The position numbers were made by a program, and so were the translations under genes. From Pelargonium tetragonum (taxonomy: Eukaryota; Streptophyta; Magnoliopsida; Geraniales; Geraniaceae), in assembly GCA_036897445.1 (NCBI GenBank), contig JAYMTL010000003.1:273001-337000 (forward strand): a stretch of DNA of 64,000 nt, given 5' to 3'. Below, in pieces: positions 1 to 12,485 of this stretch. Position 1 is the stretch's first letter. The number at the start of each line of letters is the position of its first letter. The notes beneath the pieces are model-generated. The model made no database searches and had not been told where the DNA came from. It worked only from the letters and a program-made list of their open reading frames with translations.

Positions 1-954
1 TGGTATTAGTAAGGCTGAAATTCTATAAATAAGGAAAGGCTGTCTACATACTACATAGATGATTCTGATTTTAAGTAAAAAGCTTCATTAAGTACATAAA
101 ATCTTGTTCTAATGTCTTAATTCAGGAGTTTTTAGTTATCAAGTTATAAAAGATTCTTAGGAAAACTGGACATTAAATCTAGTTTCAGTTGAAATTTCTG
201 GGTTATTTTATGTGGGAAAGTAAGGAGTTTGTATTTAGTCAATTTGTTTTGATATATTGAATTAAAGGTTGAAGCGGGCACTCGTAAAAGAGACTCTATT
301 TTGTTGACTTAATTACTTTTACTATTCTTACATTGACGGGGATCCCTGGGAAAGAGGGTAAGTAGTTAAATATAGACTTGAAGTAGCAAGTAGGGTAAAG
401 ACTCTCGGCTACGCGTTGTGTACTTTGTACTAGTTCACTCTATTGCCACGAGTACTCCTTGCCAGTAAACGGAGCCCTTTGATTCTATTGAGAAAATCTA
501 CTAACACAATCTTAGTAAATGCTTCTAAAAAGCCTCAACTATATAAGAGGGGCTCCTCCTCTTTGGGTTTTTTACTATTGGTATTCATACAAGATAGAAT
601 TAATTACTAGTAACCGGCCTATTCCAAGATAGCCTTATATTAACATTAGATAGTCAGTATAGGTTACGAGTAAAACATCTGTATGAACCAAAATTTTGTG
701 TGCCGAATTTTTTCGTATAATTTTTATAGAGAATAGGGGTTTACAATGGGACACTGCTCTTTTGAACAAGACATTCATTTGGGTTTGCTTCAGTTTTGAT
801 CTTTTAACACCAAGTTTCCTAGCTAGCGCTTACTTCCCCAAACGCTGTAAAACAACCAGTGTACTAAGGATTAGCATGTATCACCGCGATCTTTTAAGTT
901 GCTTATTTTTTAGAGGGGTATGGGCAGTTACCCCGAACCCAGGTCAGGGGGCTC

Positions 955-1015
955 CTTGCGATTTGAACCTACACCACGAAAATCTAAACTAAGTACTTTA
1001 CCAAAGGAAAGATAA
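955..1015 (-). pseudogene. tRNA-like fragment, possibly Leu(UAG)-type
   Basis: On the minus strand a D-arm-like TTTGGTAAAGTAC is followed by TTAGTTTAGATTTTCGTGG and the T-arm word GTAGGTTCAAATCGC (consensus match at 960-969). The middle part can be read as an anticodon loop TTTAGAT carrying UAG. Spacing from D-like arm to T-arm is right for a short tRNA. The stems pair poorly (about two of five in the T stem) and I find no matching acceptor strands. It lies about 0.7 kb from the tRNA-Lys relic on the same strand. It may be a decayed tRNA or a chance assembly of tRNA-like words; the amino-acid identity is a guess. Confidence 0.25.
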
Positions 1016-1688
1016 TAAAAAATTAGCGCGCGGGCTCTTTAGCTCATTATACTGCCCTCATTGGGGTTTATGCAACCTTGAAAAAGAAACTCTATTTTTA
1101 AGGATACGGTAAGAGGGCCCTATTACGCCATGCTTATAACAAACAAGTTTACTGAAAATTCTAGGATTAACCCAGTTTAATATCACTTTCTACTTTTGAT
1201 AAGGCAGCGTATCCGTAAAGCTAATATTCTAAGAGATATCTCCAACTATATTCTTCTACGAATTTTAAACGTATCCCAACAAAATAACCTAGCTAAGATC
1301 TTACTCGCGATAACCCCATAACTTATATTTCTTAATAAAGAAATTAAGTGTCTAGCTTTCCTTCTTTCTTTTTTTATGTTAGAATTTTTTTTATAAGTAT
1401 AAATTTAAGATTAAGGAGCTCGCCCTTTATAAAGTGTAGAGACAAGCTTATATTATAAATGATAAATGTGGGATTTATACCTCGGCATATTCCTGTTTTA
1501 TAAACAGATCCTTTTGTTTGAGTAGTAGTAAGAGACTTTTTATCTGGTTTCTTATAGGAAGAATTTTTCTTCAGAATCTATTGAACGAGACGCATTAACT
1601 AGAGTTATGTGTTAGCTAAGCAGGATATAAGTCCCTTCGCGGACTACTAAAATTAGGGTCTAAGCAAAGACTTTTATAATATAAAAGC

Positions 1689-1759
1689 GATCCAAGTACG
1701 ACTTGAACCTACGGCCGTTAGGTTAAAAACCCCTGTTCTACCGACTGAGCTATGCACCC
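1689..1759 (-). pseudogene. Decayed tRNA-Lys(UUU)-like gene
   Basis: Read on the minus strand, this 71-base stretch follows a bacterial/organellar tRNA-Lys almost from end to end. It starts GGGTGCA, then TA, then the D-arm GCTCAGTCGGTAGAAC, an anticodon region GGGGTTTTTAACCTAA, a variable region CGGCC, and the T-arm GTAGG-TTCAAGT-CGTAC. From memory, plant mitochondrial tRNA-Lys has GCTCAGTTGGTAGAGC, CTTTTAACCTAA and GCAGG-TTCAAGT-CCTGC in these places. In the T stem the usual C-G pair is replaced by a T-A pair, and four of five pairs hold. The acceptor stem does not close (GGGTGCA against TTGGATC, about four of seven pairs counting wobbles). The anticodon stem is one base short and mostly unpaired, and the D stem has one mismatch. 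I therefore read it as a relic, not a working tRNA, unless its transcript is edited. The family is fairly clear; function is doubtful. Confidence 0.5.
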
Positions 1760-2895
1760 TGAAATAGGGTTGAGGATTCACTAAAACGAAGTCCAGGAGA
1801 AGAAGACATCCCTGTAAGAGAGCTCGTTATAAAAGAAATGAAAGTTGAATTGAGGATACTTATGTTTTTTGTTGACTCGACTATGATAAGTGGAAAAACT
1901 CCCTTTTTCCAAGGAATAAGTTGTCTAGCTTTTTCCATTTGATGGGGAATGCGATATATTTGGTTTTCGTATATATAATTAAATCACCTTTCTTTTTATT
2001 AACAGCAGAATTTAGTCGAGAACTTTTAAGGGCAGTATTTTTAGGTTGTGTTTTCTCCTTTTTAGTGAAATTAAACCTTGGATCTGATATATTTGGACTA
2101 CTAATAAGTAAGTAATAAGAGAGGACTCCTAAGTGTAAGGGAGAAATAAGACTTAGTGATTGGATATATGGGACCTTTTCTTATTAAGATTTTGACTATG
2201 TTTTAATTAAGTACAGGAGTAGCAACCTAAGATCCTGCTATTATTTTATAAAGCACTTACAAATTTCCATAAAATCAAGTGACTCTCAAAGGAAACCCAT
2301 CTAGAACACTACGGAATCCTTTTTTATGTTATGAAAAGGCAGGTTCCTAAATAGAAAAGTCTTTTTCTTATCTCTACCTCTACCACGAATTCTATTGAAA
2401 TGACTCCTTTGTTACTTATATTTTCTTTGCGAACTTAGTGCTTCATACAAAAAAGACTTTAACAATAAGTAAAGGTTCAATATAAGGCTTTGTATTGACT
2501 CTTAGTAATTACACAGTTTCCGGGATCTTAATAGAAAAAGGAGAGAGGGGCGAGATTTTGACTTAAGGAATCTTCCTTTTGTGTGTTGGAAGCAAAGTAG
2601 AGGTGTGTTACTTACGCCTGAAGTTAGACGTGTTATCCAGCTTTGTCTAAATGAGATTCTGGAAAGTGAGTCTCCGAACTAAATAAGGTTTAAATATCTT
2701 TCCATATGATATGTCAAAAAGCTAATCCTGACTAAGAATTAAATATCAAGTCTTTCGGACAGAGAGTTCTAAATTCTTTAAATAGATTTTTTAGATATCC
2801 TGACTCTGATAACTACCGCAGACAGCTCTCTTCTCTGTAAGAGGGACTCCTACTAGGTTTTAACTTCTCAACGGGTAAGCGTACAAAAATCCACT

Positions 2896-2905
2896 AAGGA
2901 TCCTT
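2896..2905. repeat. AAGGATCCTT mini-palindrome
   Basis: Perfect 10-base palindrome centred on GGATCC. The same decamer recurs at 39928 and 46333. One of about 23 GGATCC sites in the window. Confidence 0.4.
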
Positions 2906-4441
2906 GCCGTTTCCCAAAATAGACCTAAAAGGCAAGATAAACTCTAGCCTAGGGGCCGAGAAAGAGACCCCGTAGCCCTAAAATTCTTAATGTTAAGATC
3001 TTGCTCCTATTTAGAATTGATTTTATAGGATAATATTTAGTAAATAATAAATAAGTATAGACTAGCTTACTTCCGAACGTGAGTAGTAGTCTGCTTCATT
3101 CGTAAAAGAATTTTCTTCTCAGTTATAACACAATAGCTGAGAGCAGAGCAACTAAAAACAAGGACTTTTTTTCCTATTTATACTACTGGAGTTTAACTTT
3201 GTTCTTTTCAAGGCAACAGAAAAATATATAGTAAATGACAAAGGACTAAAAGAATTTCCCTAGCATTTTTCTAATAGTTCTAATTAAAAAAAATCTTGGT
3301 ACTTACTTTGTGCTTTGTGGGATGTAACTGCATCTAATTGTCTTCGCTTTCCCTTTTAGAACTAATTATATTAGAATACCTCCTCTAGTAAGACTATAGT
3401 AAAACAGGCCTCTTTACTAAAAAAGTTTGTATAGCTAAATTATTAATAAGAGATGAATTAGTTAGTATTTCCTTTGCTAAGGTTGGTTGATCTTATATAC
3501 TTGTGTATAGAATGGCTTCTTCCTTCCTATACAGTTTAAGTATTTCTTGAATATTAATTAGTACTTTTTCTTTAAAAGGAGCCTTAACAGCCCCCAACTC
3601 TGAGAGAAAGACCCTATTGCAAATGCGTTGTTTCCAGTTTATAAAGTAGTGTATTGTCAGGTCAGACAAGGGCTTTTTCTCTGTTTCTTTTAGGCCTATA
3701 CCCATAATTGTTAAGAAATACCTAACTTTTCCATAAAATTTGTTTTTTAGGTTCTAGTTTTATATTAAATTCAATTGCTTTTCTTTTGCAAAATTCCTTG
3801 GAATTTATATAGTATATAGTATAACTAAAATATAAAAGACTGGTAAGTCCTCGCTTTTCCAAAACTTATCCATTACACTAATACCAACGTTATAACCCAT
3901 ACCATCTAACACGGATAATAAGGTTTCTCTTTACTTTCTATTTTAGGAGTATCCCTGCCTTTTTAAATATGGGTTTCCCCTTGGACTATCCAGTTAAGAT
4001 CAGGCACACTAAATCAAAAAGGATTCCTCTATTATATTGCTTAACTCGCTACTAGTTTGAAAACCAAGGAAGTCCTTAGTCAATTCTAGGTGAACCCAAT
4101 AAGGAATGCAGTACTAAATGTATATCAATCATCCTTCTCATTCCACGAAATAATAAAAGAAAGATAAGTTCAAAAGTTTACACATATAATGTAGATAAGT
4201 TGTTTTGATATGCTCTTGAAAAGAGGTTTCTCCTACCCGCCCGCGCGAATCCTTTTATTCAAATAAATAGAATTTTACAACAATAATGAACCTTTTTCTT
4301 AAGTAGTTACAGATTCTTCCTTGAAAACCTATAGATAATAGATAACTGAGTTGGATAATCCTTGTTTTACTGAATGTCTTGTTTAATTAATCCTTTCAAA
4401 AAGGTGAAGTGGCAGCCGTCCAATAAAACCTAGACTTAAAA

Positions 4442-4456
4442 AATATATATATATAT
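4442..4456. repeat. (AT)n microsatellite
   Basis: About seven AT units in a row. A shorter TA run is at about 7505-7516. These are the only notable dinucleotide runs in the first 10 kb. Confidence 0.6.
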
Positions 4457-4661
4457 AGCCCGGTTTGCTGCAATGTTTATATGTAAAGTAGATCTAACTA
4501 TTACTTTGGAAAAGGGACTCGCATAACTCTAGCGTGGCATAGGGTTTTTACCCAGCAGGCTTAGGATTGCAAGAGACAGTGTAATTTAATTAGAATTAGA
4601 GAGTAAAGCCAAAATAAGCATTAAACCCTTATATTTCCCTATTAGTTTTACAAGAGAAGCC

Positions 4662-4695
4662 TCTATCGGAGGACTCGAACCTATCATTGTTTCTA
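4662..4695 (-). pseudogene. tRNA T-arm-like fragment
   Basis: The minus strand reads ATAGG-TTCGAGT-CCTCC, an exact match to the T-loop consensus GGTTCRANYC (4672-4681). Three of five stem pairs form. Upstream on the same strand CTTTTAGATCTAGA could be a worn anticodon arm, but no D-arm or closing acceptor stem is visible. Best treated as an isolated tRNA fragment. Confidence 0.22.
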
Positions 4696-5879
4696 GATCT
4701 AAAAGCTGTCGCCCTTTTCCCAGGTTCTATAAACTCAAAAGGAATTTCTAGTATCCTAAAACATAATACATAATAGATAAGTAGCACTGCTTTATTTGAT
4801 TATGTATTAGGATTGGGTAACCTCGTTGTCTGAAAAGTTTATATTAATAAGGGATCTCGAGCTTTAACAAGACTTACAGGTAGAAAAGGGTCTATTTGAG
4901 TGAGAATAAGAGTTATAAAAGCCAACTTGCTTAGAAAAACAGAACATGAATTCTTGGGCACCCGGTATAAACGTTAAAGAAATGACTTAAAAAGTGATAC
5001 GATGAATTTATTACCCTATAAATTAAGTGGGTTGTTTATTAGGGGAGCCCTTGCTGCGAGTGCATGAGACATTCTTCTCTCTTTCTACTAAGTTAGGTGG
5101 GGGTTATACAAAAAACGAGACACACCAAGCTCCTTTTAGAGCAAAGGGTATCAAGCCTATATTAAATATTAAAAAAATTAAGGACTTTGAGGACTGTAAA
5201 AAATCATGTAGAAATAAAATAAGAGTATGCGGACTCCTCTTAATCAAAATTGAAAAAGGGTTTAGGCAATTTTATAGACTCTGGTGCAGGTGCACTAGGC
5301 TTCTTTTATACATTATTCTGAAATCAGGGAACCCTGTTGAGTAAAGATTAACGAATACCCCATTCCCTTTTAAAATAAAAGGGTACTCTGGCATGAATAG
5401 AGCATAATTGCCTTTCCTAGGATATTCTAAAATCCCCCTCTAAGGGGTTCCGGAAAACAAAAAGGAATTGTATGTAACTCGTATAAATATCCCACTGAAT
5501 AGATAACATAGGCAAAAGCCCTGCTCTTACAATGTAAAATGGGATCCCTTGCTGGTGACACGAGCTAAAAGGTTAGTTATTAACCAGAACTTTTGGTAAA
5601 TCTAGTATTACTCAGTAATTAATACAAAAAGGAGCATATCATATAGAGAACCCGACTCTTGAGAGCCCATAATAAAGGATTCTTGTTTCAAAAAAGAATA
5701 AACTAAACCCAACCTAGCAGCCCCGTACTATACTTATCCAGATAAAGCAAGGTCTTCTTCCGCAAATTTTTACTAGATACTATACTTACGGACTCTCTAG
5801 TTTTCATTTATAGGTACTAAAGTGAAATTAAGTACTTTTATACTCAGTTTGACTTACAGTACCTTGGCATCATATAGTT

Positions 5880-5906
5880 GTAGATTTTCAGGGGTTAGAA
5901 CCCGTT
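5880..5906 (-). pseudogene. Weak tRNA T-arm-like fragment
   Basis: The minus strand reads ACGGG-TTCTAAC-CCCTG. This departs from the strict consensus by a T in the loop (TTCTAAC). Three of the five stem positions pair, all G-C next to the loop. It belongs to the loose set of T-arm-like sites in the first 6 kb. No other tRNA part is convincing. Confidence 0.12.
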
Positions 5907-8783
5907 ATGCGCAGTATAAACCATAAGCAAAAGAAAGAGTACTAGGACCCTGCCCGAAGAGTTTTTAAAAGTATTCATATTTGAGATTTCCTATTAATCT
6001 TACATTTCTTATCCTTATCGTGTAACATATTTTAGGAACTGAGTAAGTAAATAGGTACTCCCACTCTTATTAGTTTGCTAAATCAGCATATGACTTATAA
6101 AGCACCCTTAGTAAACCTTCATGCCTTCATTTCAAGGGCTTTTCTTAACCTAATATGGAATACTAGGGCAGATCTTGGGATTTTTGTTACTCTACAATCT
6201 AAAACTTCAAAGATAGTGATTTAAAACTTAAGCTTAATACTATATGGATCAATCTTATTCGAGTGTTAGGGTTCTGTTAGAATGAATAAAAAAGCATTTT
6301 TTTAGTATAGGGGATTTGACTCCTTTCTATTAAGTTAATCGTAGTTTCCTCTTTTCGTGATAAGAGGCTGGGAGTGGGGAAAGGGAAAACTGGTTATAAA
6401 TTACTTATCCTTTTGTGGCCCTCACTTCCAAGGGTATTTGCTAAATGGAGTTCAACAGTATTATTTTCTAATAAGATTTTAGCTATACTTGTCTTTCTTT
6501 GAATTCATTGCCCGGAGTTCTTCTACTTGCGGTTAATGATAAGTTATTTGTTTTGACTCGCACTTACACAGGCAATCCCTGTAGGAACCCTTTAAGGTAC
6601 TCGAAAATCTATTTCAATGTAATCTAAATGAATCTTTATTATTTCATCGTCAGGTTAAACTGACATTACTATATTCAATTAGAATTGCGGGTGCTCAAGA
6701 GTCCCCTTTTTTCTATTCTTATTTCTTTCATTTTCTTGCTCTTTTGACTAAATTTTAACCGTACCAGCTAGAACCAGGTATTTAGTTTTTTAGCTAGTAT
6801 TATTTTACTCCTGTGCTGCTGAGAAAGAAACAACATCGCATTTGGGACCAAGGAAACCTATAAAACCACTCCAGCCAGGTTTTCGTGTCTAAAGAAATTT
6901 ATTGAGCTAACCCTTAGTAATTCTACCATTACTTAGAATTAGAAATTATTACTCTTTATAAAAGAATTCCCTAAGCCGGATTCTTTTTTACTGCTAAAAT
7001 TCTTTTAGGAACAAAACGAGTTTGCGGACCTTTAGACTTGTTGTCAAGTATTCCTTAGCTGGAACTAAAAGAATTTAAACTTCCAGGGGAGTCTTTCAAT
7101 TTCAGTATTGTATATGTATAAGGTTTTAGGAAAACTAACAAAAAAGAAAATAAAGTATACAAGCCCCTAGGTAGTTTTTTTAAGTCAGAAACCCTGTTTT
7201 CTTAAAATTCTTTGTATATGACTACGTCGTAAGCTTCTCTTCTATTTTATTAGAAGACTTTTTAGCAATATTAACTGTTATAAAGCTAGTCTAGTCAAGG
7301 GTCCTTTTTCAGTAAGGGGTATCCTCCTTATTTCATTTCCAGTAAAAGTACTGAGTTCTTTTTTTCTTCTGTTACAAACTTCGTTTAGGTAATGGGGCAG
7401 GTAATAAAGAAAGGGGTCCCTGAACTTAGGTGCATATAAGTCCCATTAATAGAGTGGATCGAAAAGTATAATAAAACTTTGCTTACTGTTTCAAAAGAAA
7501 ATCGTATATATATATAATCTTGAATGGATACCGGGCCCTTCCTCACTCTCTAGAACTTTGGTCCACCAACTTTTTGTACAGGTTCATAAACAATGGCTAA
7601 ATTCTTTCTATCTCACCAATGTAATTGAAGTTTCTCATTTAAATTTAAAAGGAAAGTAATACTCAAATGCAGTAATTTAGATATATATAAGACCAAAGTA
7701 GTTCAGTCTCAGCGGAAGAGTAGGAAATTCTAAAGTTTGTAGGAGTTAAGATTGCCGTAGAGAAACAAACCCTTGCTTTTTACGTTACATTTCTACAACT
7801 AAGTGGGGTTTATAAGAAACTCAGATAAAATTCTCATAGATACTTCTCAAATTTCTAAATAATAAAACCGAAAAAACTCTTTGTAAAAGAAGCGAAAAAA
7901 GAAACCCTAGAAAATCCTATGCGCTTATAACTTTTAGATTTTAATGTCCACCTGAAATCAAAGAAAGTAGGTAAAAGTGATTCTTAATAGTAAGTAACGT
8001 ACAAAGGGCTTTAGATACTCGTCAGTAGTAGCGGCGGGAAGGGAGATAAAGAAGAATAGGATAACAGACTATCGACTTTCATTAATTTAGTAAGCAGACA
8101 GAACATTTCTCGATAGGAAAACGAGATTTTTTAGTATTTAAGTGCAGTAAATAAATTTAGCCCCGTGAGTCCCCTTGAGCCTCCTTCAGAACTGAAAGAC
8201 TTTTTAAAAAGACAAGCGGAGCAGCCCAGAACCCAGAATAAGCAAGCTATTAACTTTCTATTACTTACTGGAGCAATCTCCACAAAATTTTAGTGCTTGT
8301 TGATAGTTACTTCCTCTTCTTGGTATCTCTGTAAAGGAAAACCACAATCATTAGTAATTCACAAAATAAGATGAGTAACTTACTCGAAATATTCCATTAG
8401 AATTTCCTGTTTATAGAGCCCCCCTGGAAAAAGTGGGCAGCCGAACTATCTACTTTGGAAACTGGTTTGTGGTCCTGATAAGAACAATTAATTACCTACT
8501 CTAAAAAAAAGTAATGATTCCGGAGATAAAAGGAAGGAATTCGCCAGGTGTTTCCTGTTGATACTTTCCTACAAATAAGAGTGGGCTAGTTTCTTACTTG
8601 CTTTTGAAAACCAGAACTTCAACAATAGAATTTGAGATTCGATCTACCAGATAGGTTTGCTTTAAATAGTTAAAAACTCAGTCTCTTAAACTTTTCGCTT
8701 CCTCGGGGGTAAAGAAACCGTTTCTTTATATAAGTGTAAGTTATTTGAATTCCCTAGTTTTTGTAGCCTAACTCTGACTCTTA

Positions 8784-8813
8784 TCTTAGCAGTAGTACTT
8801 TTTCATCTTACGA
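8784..8813 (+). repeat. Dispersed repeat pair, copy A
   Basis: TCTTAGCAGTAGTACT, then five variable bases, then ATCTTACGA. The same two blocks in the same order, with a one-base length difference between them, occur at 53563-53591. An exact 16-mer might recur by chance in 64 kb, but two blocks at matching spacing make common descent likely. The pair is 44.8 kb apart in direct orientation. Confidence 0.5.
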
Positions 8814-9904
8814 GCTAGACTCTTACCTTTACTTTATTAAAGCTTTTGATACTTACGGACACTAAGTTCCCTTTTAAATAGGTTTCTTCTTCCGCGTACT
8901 TGTAAAGAGGCACACATATCCAGTTATCTTTGATTGGGATAGGGTCTCTTTTAGGGGATAAGAAAATTCATATAATTTAGAATTGCTGATACGGGTTCCT
9001 TTTCCTATAAAAGGGGTTCTTTAGTCTCAGTTGAGGTAAGTTTTATTCTTATTTACAATTAGCCTTTTTTGATACATAATTCGTACTAAAAAGGGCAAGG
9101 CTTTCTTCAATACTACAAGTCCCTTTGACTGACATCTACTTCGCTTTCTCTCTTTCGACAAAGTATTTTCACTTACAAAACTTATACACCGAGGCTATCT
9201 TCTTTCCTTATGGGCGACGCAAAACTTTAGTAGCAGTAATATCAAAATTCCTTAAGTATGAAATATTTTTAAGAATTCCAATACATTCCGGTTTAATCCG
9301 GTCCCTTATGTGTATCTAGGCGACAAAAATTTTTATGGGTTCACTTAAGGAGACCTCTTCATATAAGCTCAGTAGCATACAGCGCAACTTGTTAAATACA
9401 AAACCAAATCTACGCTAAGGGGAGCTCTGCTGTTTATTGATTAAAAAATTTTTCAGTTATAAGAATTGTTGTCTAGTTGGTACAACCTCCGTCTCTCTAA
9501 GCTTCTCCTTTAGTTTAGCTTAGCTGCAACAGCTTTCCATTAAGACCAAAATTAAAACTTAGGATTAACTCCTTTACCGAATCTCAGAAATAAATAGAAT
9601 CCGTATTCTGTTATCCTTTACTTGCTATCCCAGTTAGATCTATAAATTCTTCAATCATCAAGATAAACTAACTTGCTTACAAAGGAAAATAGGTATATAG
9701 CTGCACTTCCATTAGAATATTTAACTACACCTGCAATCCCAACAGCTAACCTTGGCCTAGAAAGCATTGACCTTCCGACTGCAAAGAGATAAGAGATCGC
9801 TACTGCACAGCTTCCACCAGTTACTGACTAAGAGTACATTCTATTACAGAGGCTGAGTTTCTTAGACTAAGGGTTCTCATCAAGTACAAGAAGTCAAACT
9901 CAAT

Positions 9905-9924
9905 TGACCGGTTCGACTCAATAA
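9905..9924 (+). other. T-arm consensus word without stem
   Basis: GGTTCGACTC at 9910-9919 fits the tRNA T-loop consensus GGTTCRANYC, but the flanks do not pair and no other tRNA part is near. It counts towards the window-wide excess of this word but is probably not a tRNA relic by itself. Confidence 0.1.
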
Positions 9925-9943
9925 ACAGTAAAGAAAGTTTGCT

Positions 9944-9958
9944 ATGTATCTATCCTAA
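9944..9958 (+). repeat. ATGTATCTATCCTAA repeat, copy 1
   Basis: Exact 15-mer shared with 12471-12485; a variant with one change is at 10061-10075. All three are direct and lie within 2.6 kb inside the A+C-rich domain. Confidence 0.45.
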
Positions 9959-10054
9959 AACTAAAGAAAGGAAGATTTTCTAGTTAGGTGTGGACAAAAT
10001 CAAGTTATGTTACAGCAAGTTCTTCCTTTACCGGGTATTCCCATTAGACATGAA

Positions 10055-10084
10055 GCTCATATGTATCTATCATAAACTAATAAA
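10055..10084 (+). repeat. ATGTATCTATC repeat variant joined to a second repeat word
   Basis: AGCTCATATGTATCTATC matches AGCTCATGTATCTATC at 12467 apart from two extra bases. It runs into TCATAAACTAATAAA, an exact 15-mer that recurs at 11639-11653. Two overlapping repeat words point to a composite, decayed repeat unit in this domain. Confidence 0.45.
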
Positions 10085-11638
10085 TAGGATACTATCTCCT
10101 TACAAAAAAAACAAAGAATTAATTCATTTCACTATAACTACTACTAAACTGGAACCTCTTTTAAGGAATTATTATCCTTTGTTATTATTTGCTTTAGCCG
10201 CTCCTAAATATAGGAATCTACAAACCAAGGCTATTATATAATCCTTTTAAACTACATAAGTCTTTAGAATCAATCCAAAGTCAAGAATACAATTCAGAGT
10301 GTCAAAGAGTAACTACCTAAACTCTAGAAAGAAATAATCAGTTTATGTTATCCACGTTAAAGCCTATCTATTTAGTATTCGATTTTAGTTCCTTTAGACT
10401 TGGGCGCTCTTTACCCTGGTTAGTAAATTAATAAGTTTGCCTTGGAAAAACTAAACGAATGCAATTCCATCATAATAACCAAGAACTCCTTTACCTAAAC
10501 ATTAGGATCGGAAGAACTTCGTACCTTTACTGGAATTACTCCTTCATAACCTCCAGTAGAAATCTCAACAAAGGAAATGGTTTAGTCAGTTACTGGTTTA
10601 TAACATTAGCCGCACTTCCATTATAACACAATTCTGTGACTCCTTAACAGTCCCTAGAAACCAAAAAACCGGGAATACATCACATTTGCTTGCACCCTAT
10701 CGGATTTTCTAGTTAAGCTATTCTCAGGCTGTCATACATAGTTGGAATAAACTAAAGGACTCTCAACAATAGAAATCCAAAACAAATAGGTGGTCAATGC
10801 CAAGGTAAATATCAGTCCCAAGCTAATAAAGAGGGAAACGGTAAGCAAATCCCTGTCAATGAAGTAAATACTCGGTCAATACCCTGCCTACTAGAAAAAA
10901 CCGGCATATTCCTTTTACTTCCACTCCCTTAAATCCTTAAAATCTTAAGCTTAGAACCGGAACCAGAAGCTATAAACTCTCAATATAAAAAACCCTAAAG
11001 AAAAGCCTAAGATTTAAGGTCCAGGAACTGTAGAGTTTGTTAATTCCTTACTTATAATTGTACTTTTGGATCCTAAAAGCAGAATAGAATAGGAAGAAAT
11101 TCCCCTTTTAAGATATTCTCTTTCCTAAACTATAAGAGTTACAGTTACTTAAATGGTAGAACACTCCTGAATAGCTTGGCCTAAACCTGGAATACAAAGA
11201 AATTTAATACTTTGAAGCAACCCCCTTGTATAAGAATCTTGTGAACTCCTTTACTACTTATTTATCAGGAACCTCTGAGATATAGAATTCTGAGTGTCTA
11301 AAAAACAACGACAAAATCCTAGGAATATACTCACTCGAGAATACTCAATCAAAAGGTTAAAAGGAAAGATGAAGACATTCCTTACCATTAAGACTCTCAT
11401 CTTTCTAGTTAGGAATCGAAATAGAATCCGGTTACCTATTCACAGGAAGACAAAAGTGCTTGCTTTGGAATAGTACTACACTTGAGAAATGGATTTGCTT
11501 TCCCTCAAGAAGAATTAGCTACACCTGCAGATATAGAGCTCCCATGTAAAGTCTAAGCACTCTAAAGGAAAGACTAATACAGTTAGGATTATCGGATTTA
11601 TCTGGTTTACAACTAAACAAAACTAAAGAATTACACCT

Positions 11639-11653
11639 TCATAAACTAATAAA
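11639..11653 (+). repeat. TCATAAACTAATAAA repeat, copy 2
   Basis: Exact 15-base match to 10070-10084, in direct orientation, 1.57 kb away. Confidence 0.35.
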
Positions 11654-11963
11654 CTCCAGTTTTCTGTAGAACTCTTAAGAATCTCCTCTCAAAACACAAT
11701 GCAAATAAAACCTGGTAATTATATAATTTACTTATTCATAAACGACTAAACTCTTTTAAGTCTAATCGGAACTCTTAATCCTTTAGCTGCAATCCGCTTA
11801 TTAAAGAATTAGGACTATAAAAGCTCCACTTGGTTTGGCTTATTAGGTCTATACTCTCAAGGAACAAACCTCTCTAGCAGAAGAAAGATCATTCTCTGCC
11901 AACAAAAGCTATAATTTAGAGAGTCCCTTTCTATCCTCAAGGAAAGACTAACAGAATACAATT

Positions 11964-11976
11964 AATTACATTACCT
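11964..11976 (+). repeat. AATTACATTACCT dispersed word, copy 1
   Basis: Exact 13-mer, flanked by TTAATTACATTACCTTAG. It is found exactly three times on the plus strand and once on the minus strand, with three near copies, where about 0.01 would be expected. It lies in the A+C-rich domain, 123 bases before copy 2. Function unknown. Confidence 0.5.
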
Positions 11977-12086
11977 TAGCATCAATTCCCACCTGTCCTG
12001 AATGAAAGAGCTTCCAAAGAGCAAGACTCTAGAGTAAGATCAAGTAGATTTTTAGGATTTAGTTGTTACTGCTATGACAGACAAAT

Positions 12087-12099
12087 AATTACATTACCT
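12087..12099 (+). repeat. AATTACATTACCT dispersed word, copy 2
   Basis: Exact copy in the context AAATAATTACATTACCTTT. It shares one more base on the right (CCTT) with copy 1. The close pair with copy 1 suggests a local duplication that has since diverged. Confidence 0.5.
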
Positions 12100-12465
12100 T
12101 TACCCAATTATCGGAAGAGTCTAGTCGACCTTGCAAACCAAAAAATACAATCTGGAATTGCAATACAAGAAGAACTAATACAATAGGATTTTCTATCTGG
12201 TTATACAGTAAATCCGTAAACAAGATAAAATGAAAATCAGAGTATACGGAATAGCGCGAGATACCTTACCTAATAGCAAGAGTTCAATCCCTACCATGAT
12301 TCATAGAGTCCTCATTCTTAAGGAATAGAATACATTCCAGTAGAAGTAATTGTGACTTGGGTGAATAAGAATCTCCCAGAACTTAAGACAAATGAAAGAA
12401 TTGGAAACCTTTATAAGCATCCTTATTTATCATTGTTTACCCGCTTATCCATTTACTAAACTCTA

Positions 12466-12485
12466 AGCTCATGTATCTATCCTAA
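12466..12485 (+). repeat. ATGTATCTATCCTAA repeat, copy 3
   Basis: AAGCTC followed by ATGTATCTATCCTAA. The core matches 9944-9958 exactly and the AAGCTC lead matches the variant at 10055. This ties the three copies into one family. Confidence 0.45.

Larger units (their letters stand above)
1..9399. other. Non-coding stretch with tRNA fragments
   Basis: Apart from the tRNA-like sites near 960, 1700, 4672 and 5890 and repeat copy A at 8784, I see no gene. The longest frame of the window lies here (5027-5344 plus, 105 codons). Its product is rich in K, R and C, has no signal peptide or family motif, and has no ribosome binding site ahead of it. The 98-codon frame at 696-992 runs antisense through the tRNA-like fragment at 955-1015, so it is probably fortuitous. 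Confidence 0.6.

Noticed and set aside
696-992. 98-codon plus-strand frame
   Set aside because: Its 3' end runs antisense through the tRNA-like fragment at 955-1015, and its product has no recognisable domain.
1750-1938. 62-codon minus-strand frame
   Set aside because: It ends inside the 5' end of the tRNA-Lys relic on the same strand, so it is fortuitous.
4731-4750. Resemblance of AAACTCAAAAGGAATTT to the conserved small-subunit rRNA word AAACTCAAAGGAATTGACGG
   Set aside because: The match breaks off after the first part, with an extra A, and none of the other conserved rRNA words lies at the right distance.
5027-5344. 105-codon plus-strand frame, the longest in the window
   Set aside because: No motif, no ribosome binding site, no neighbour and a length only modestly above what chance gives in 64 kb. 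Its lysine- and cysteine-rich product matches nothing I know.
9470-9500. D-arm-like GTCTAGTTGGTACAAC
   Set aside because: No anticodon arm or T-arm follows at tRNA spacing; a lone D-arm word of this quality can be chance.
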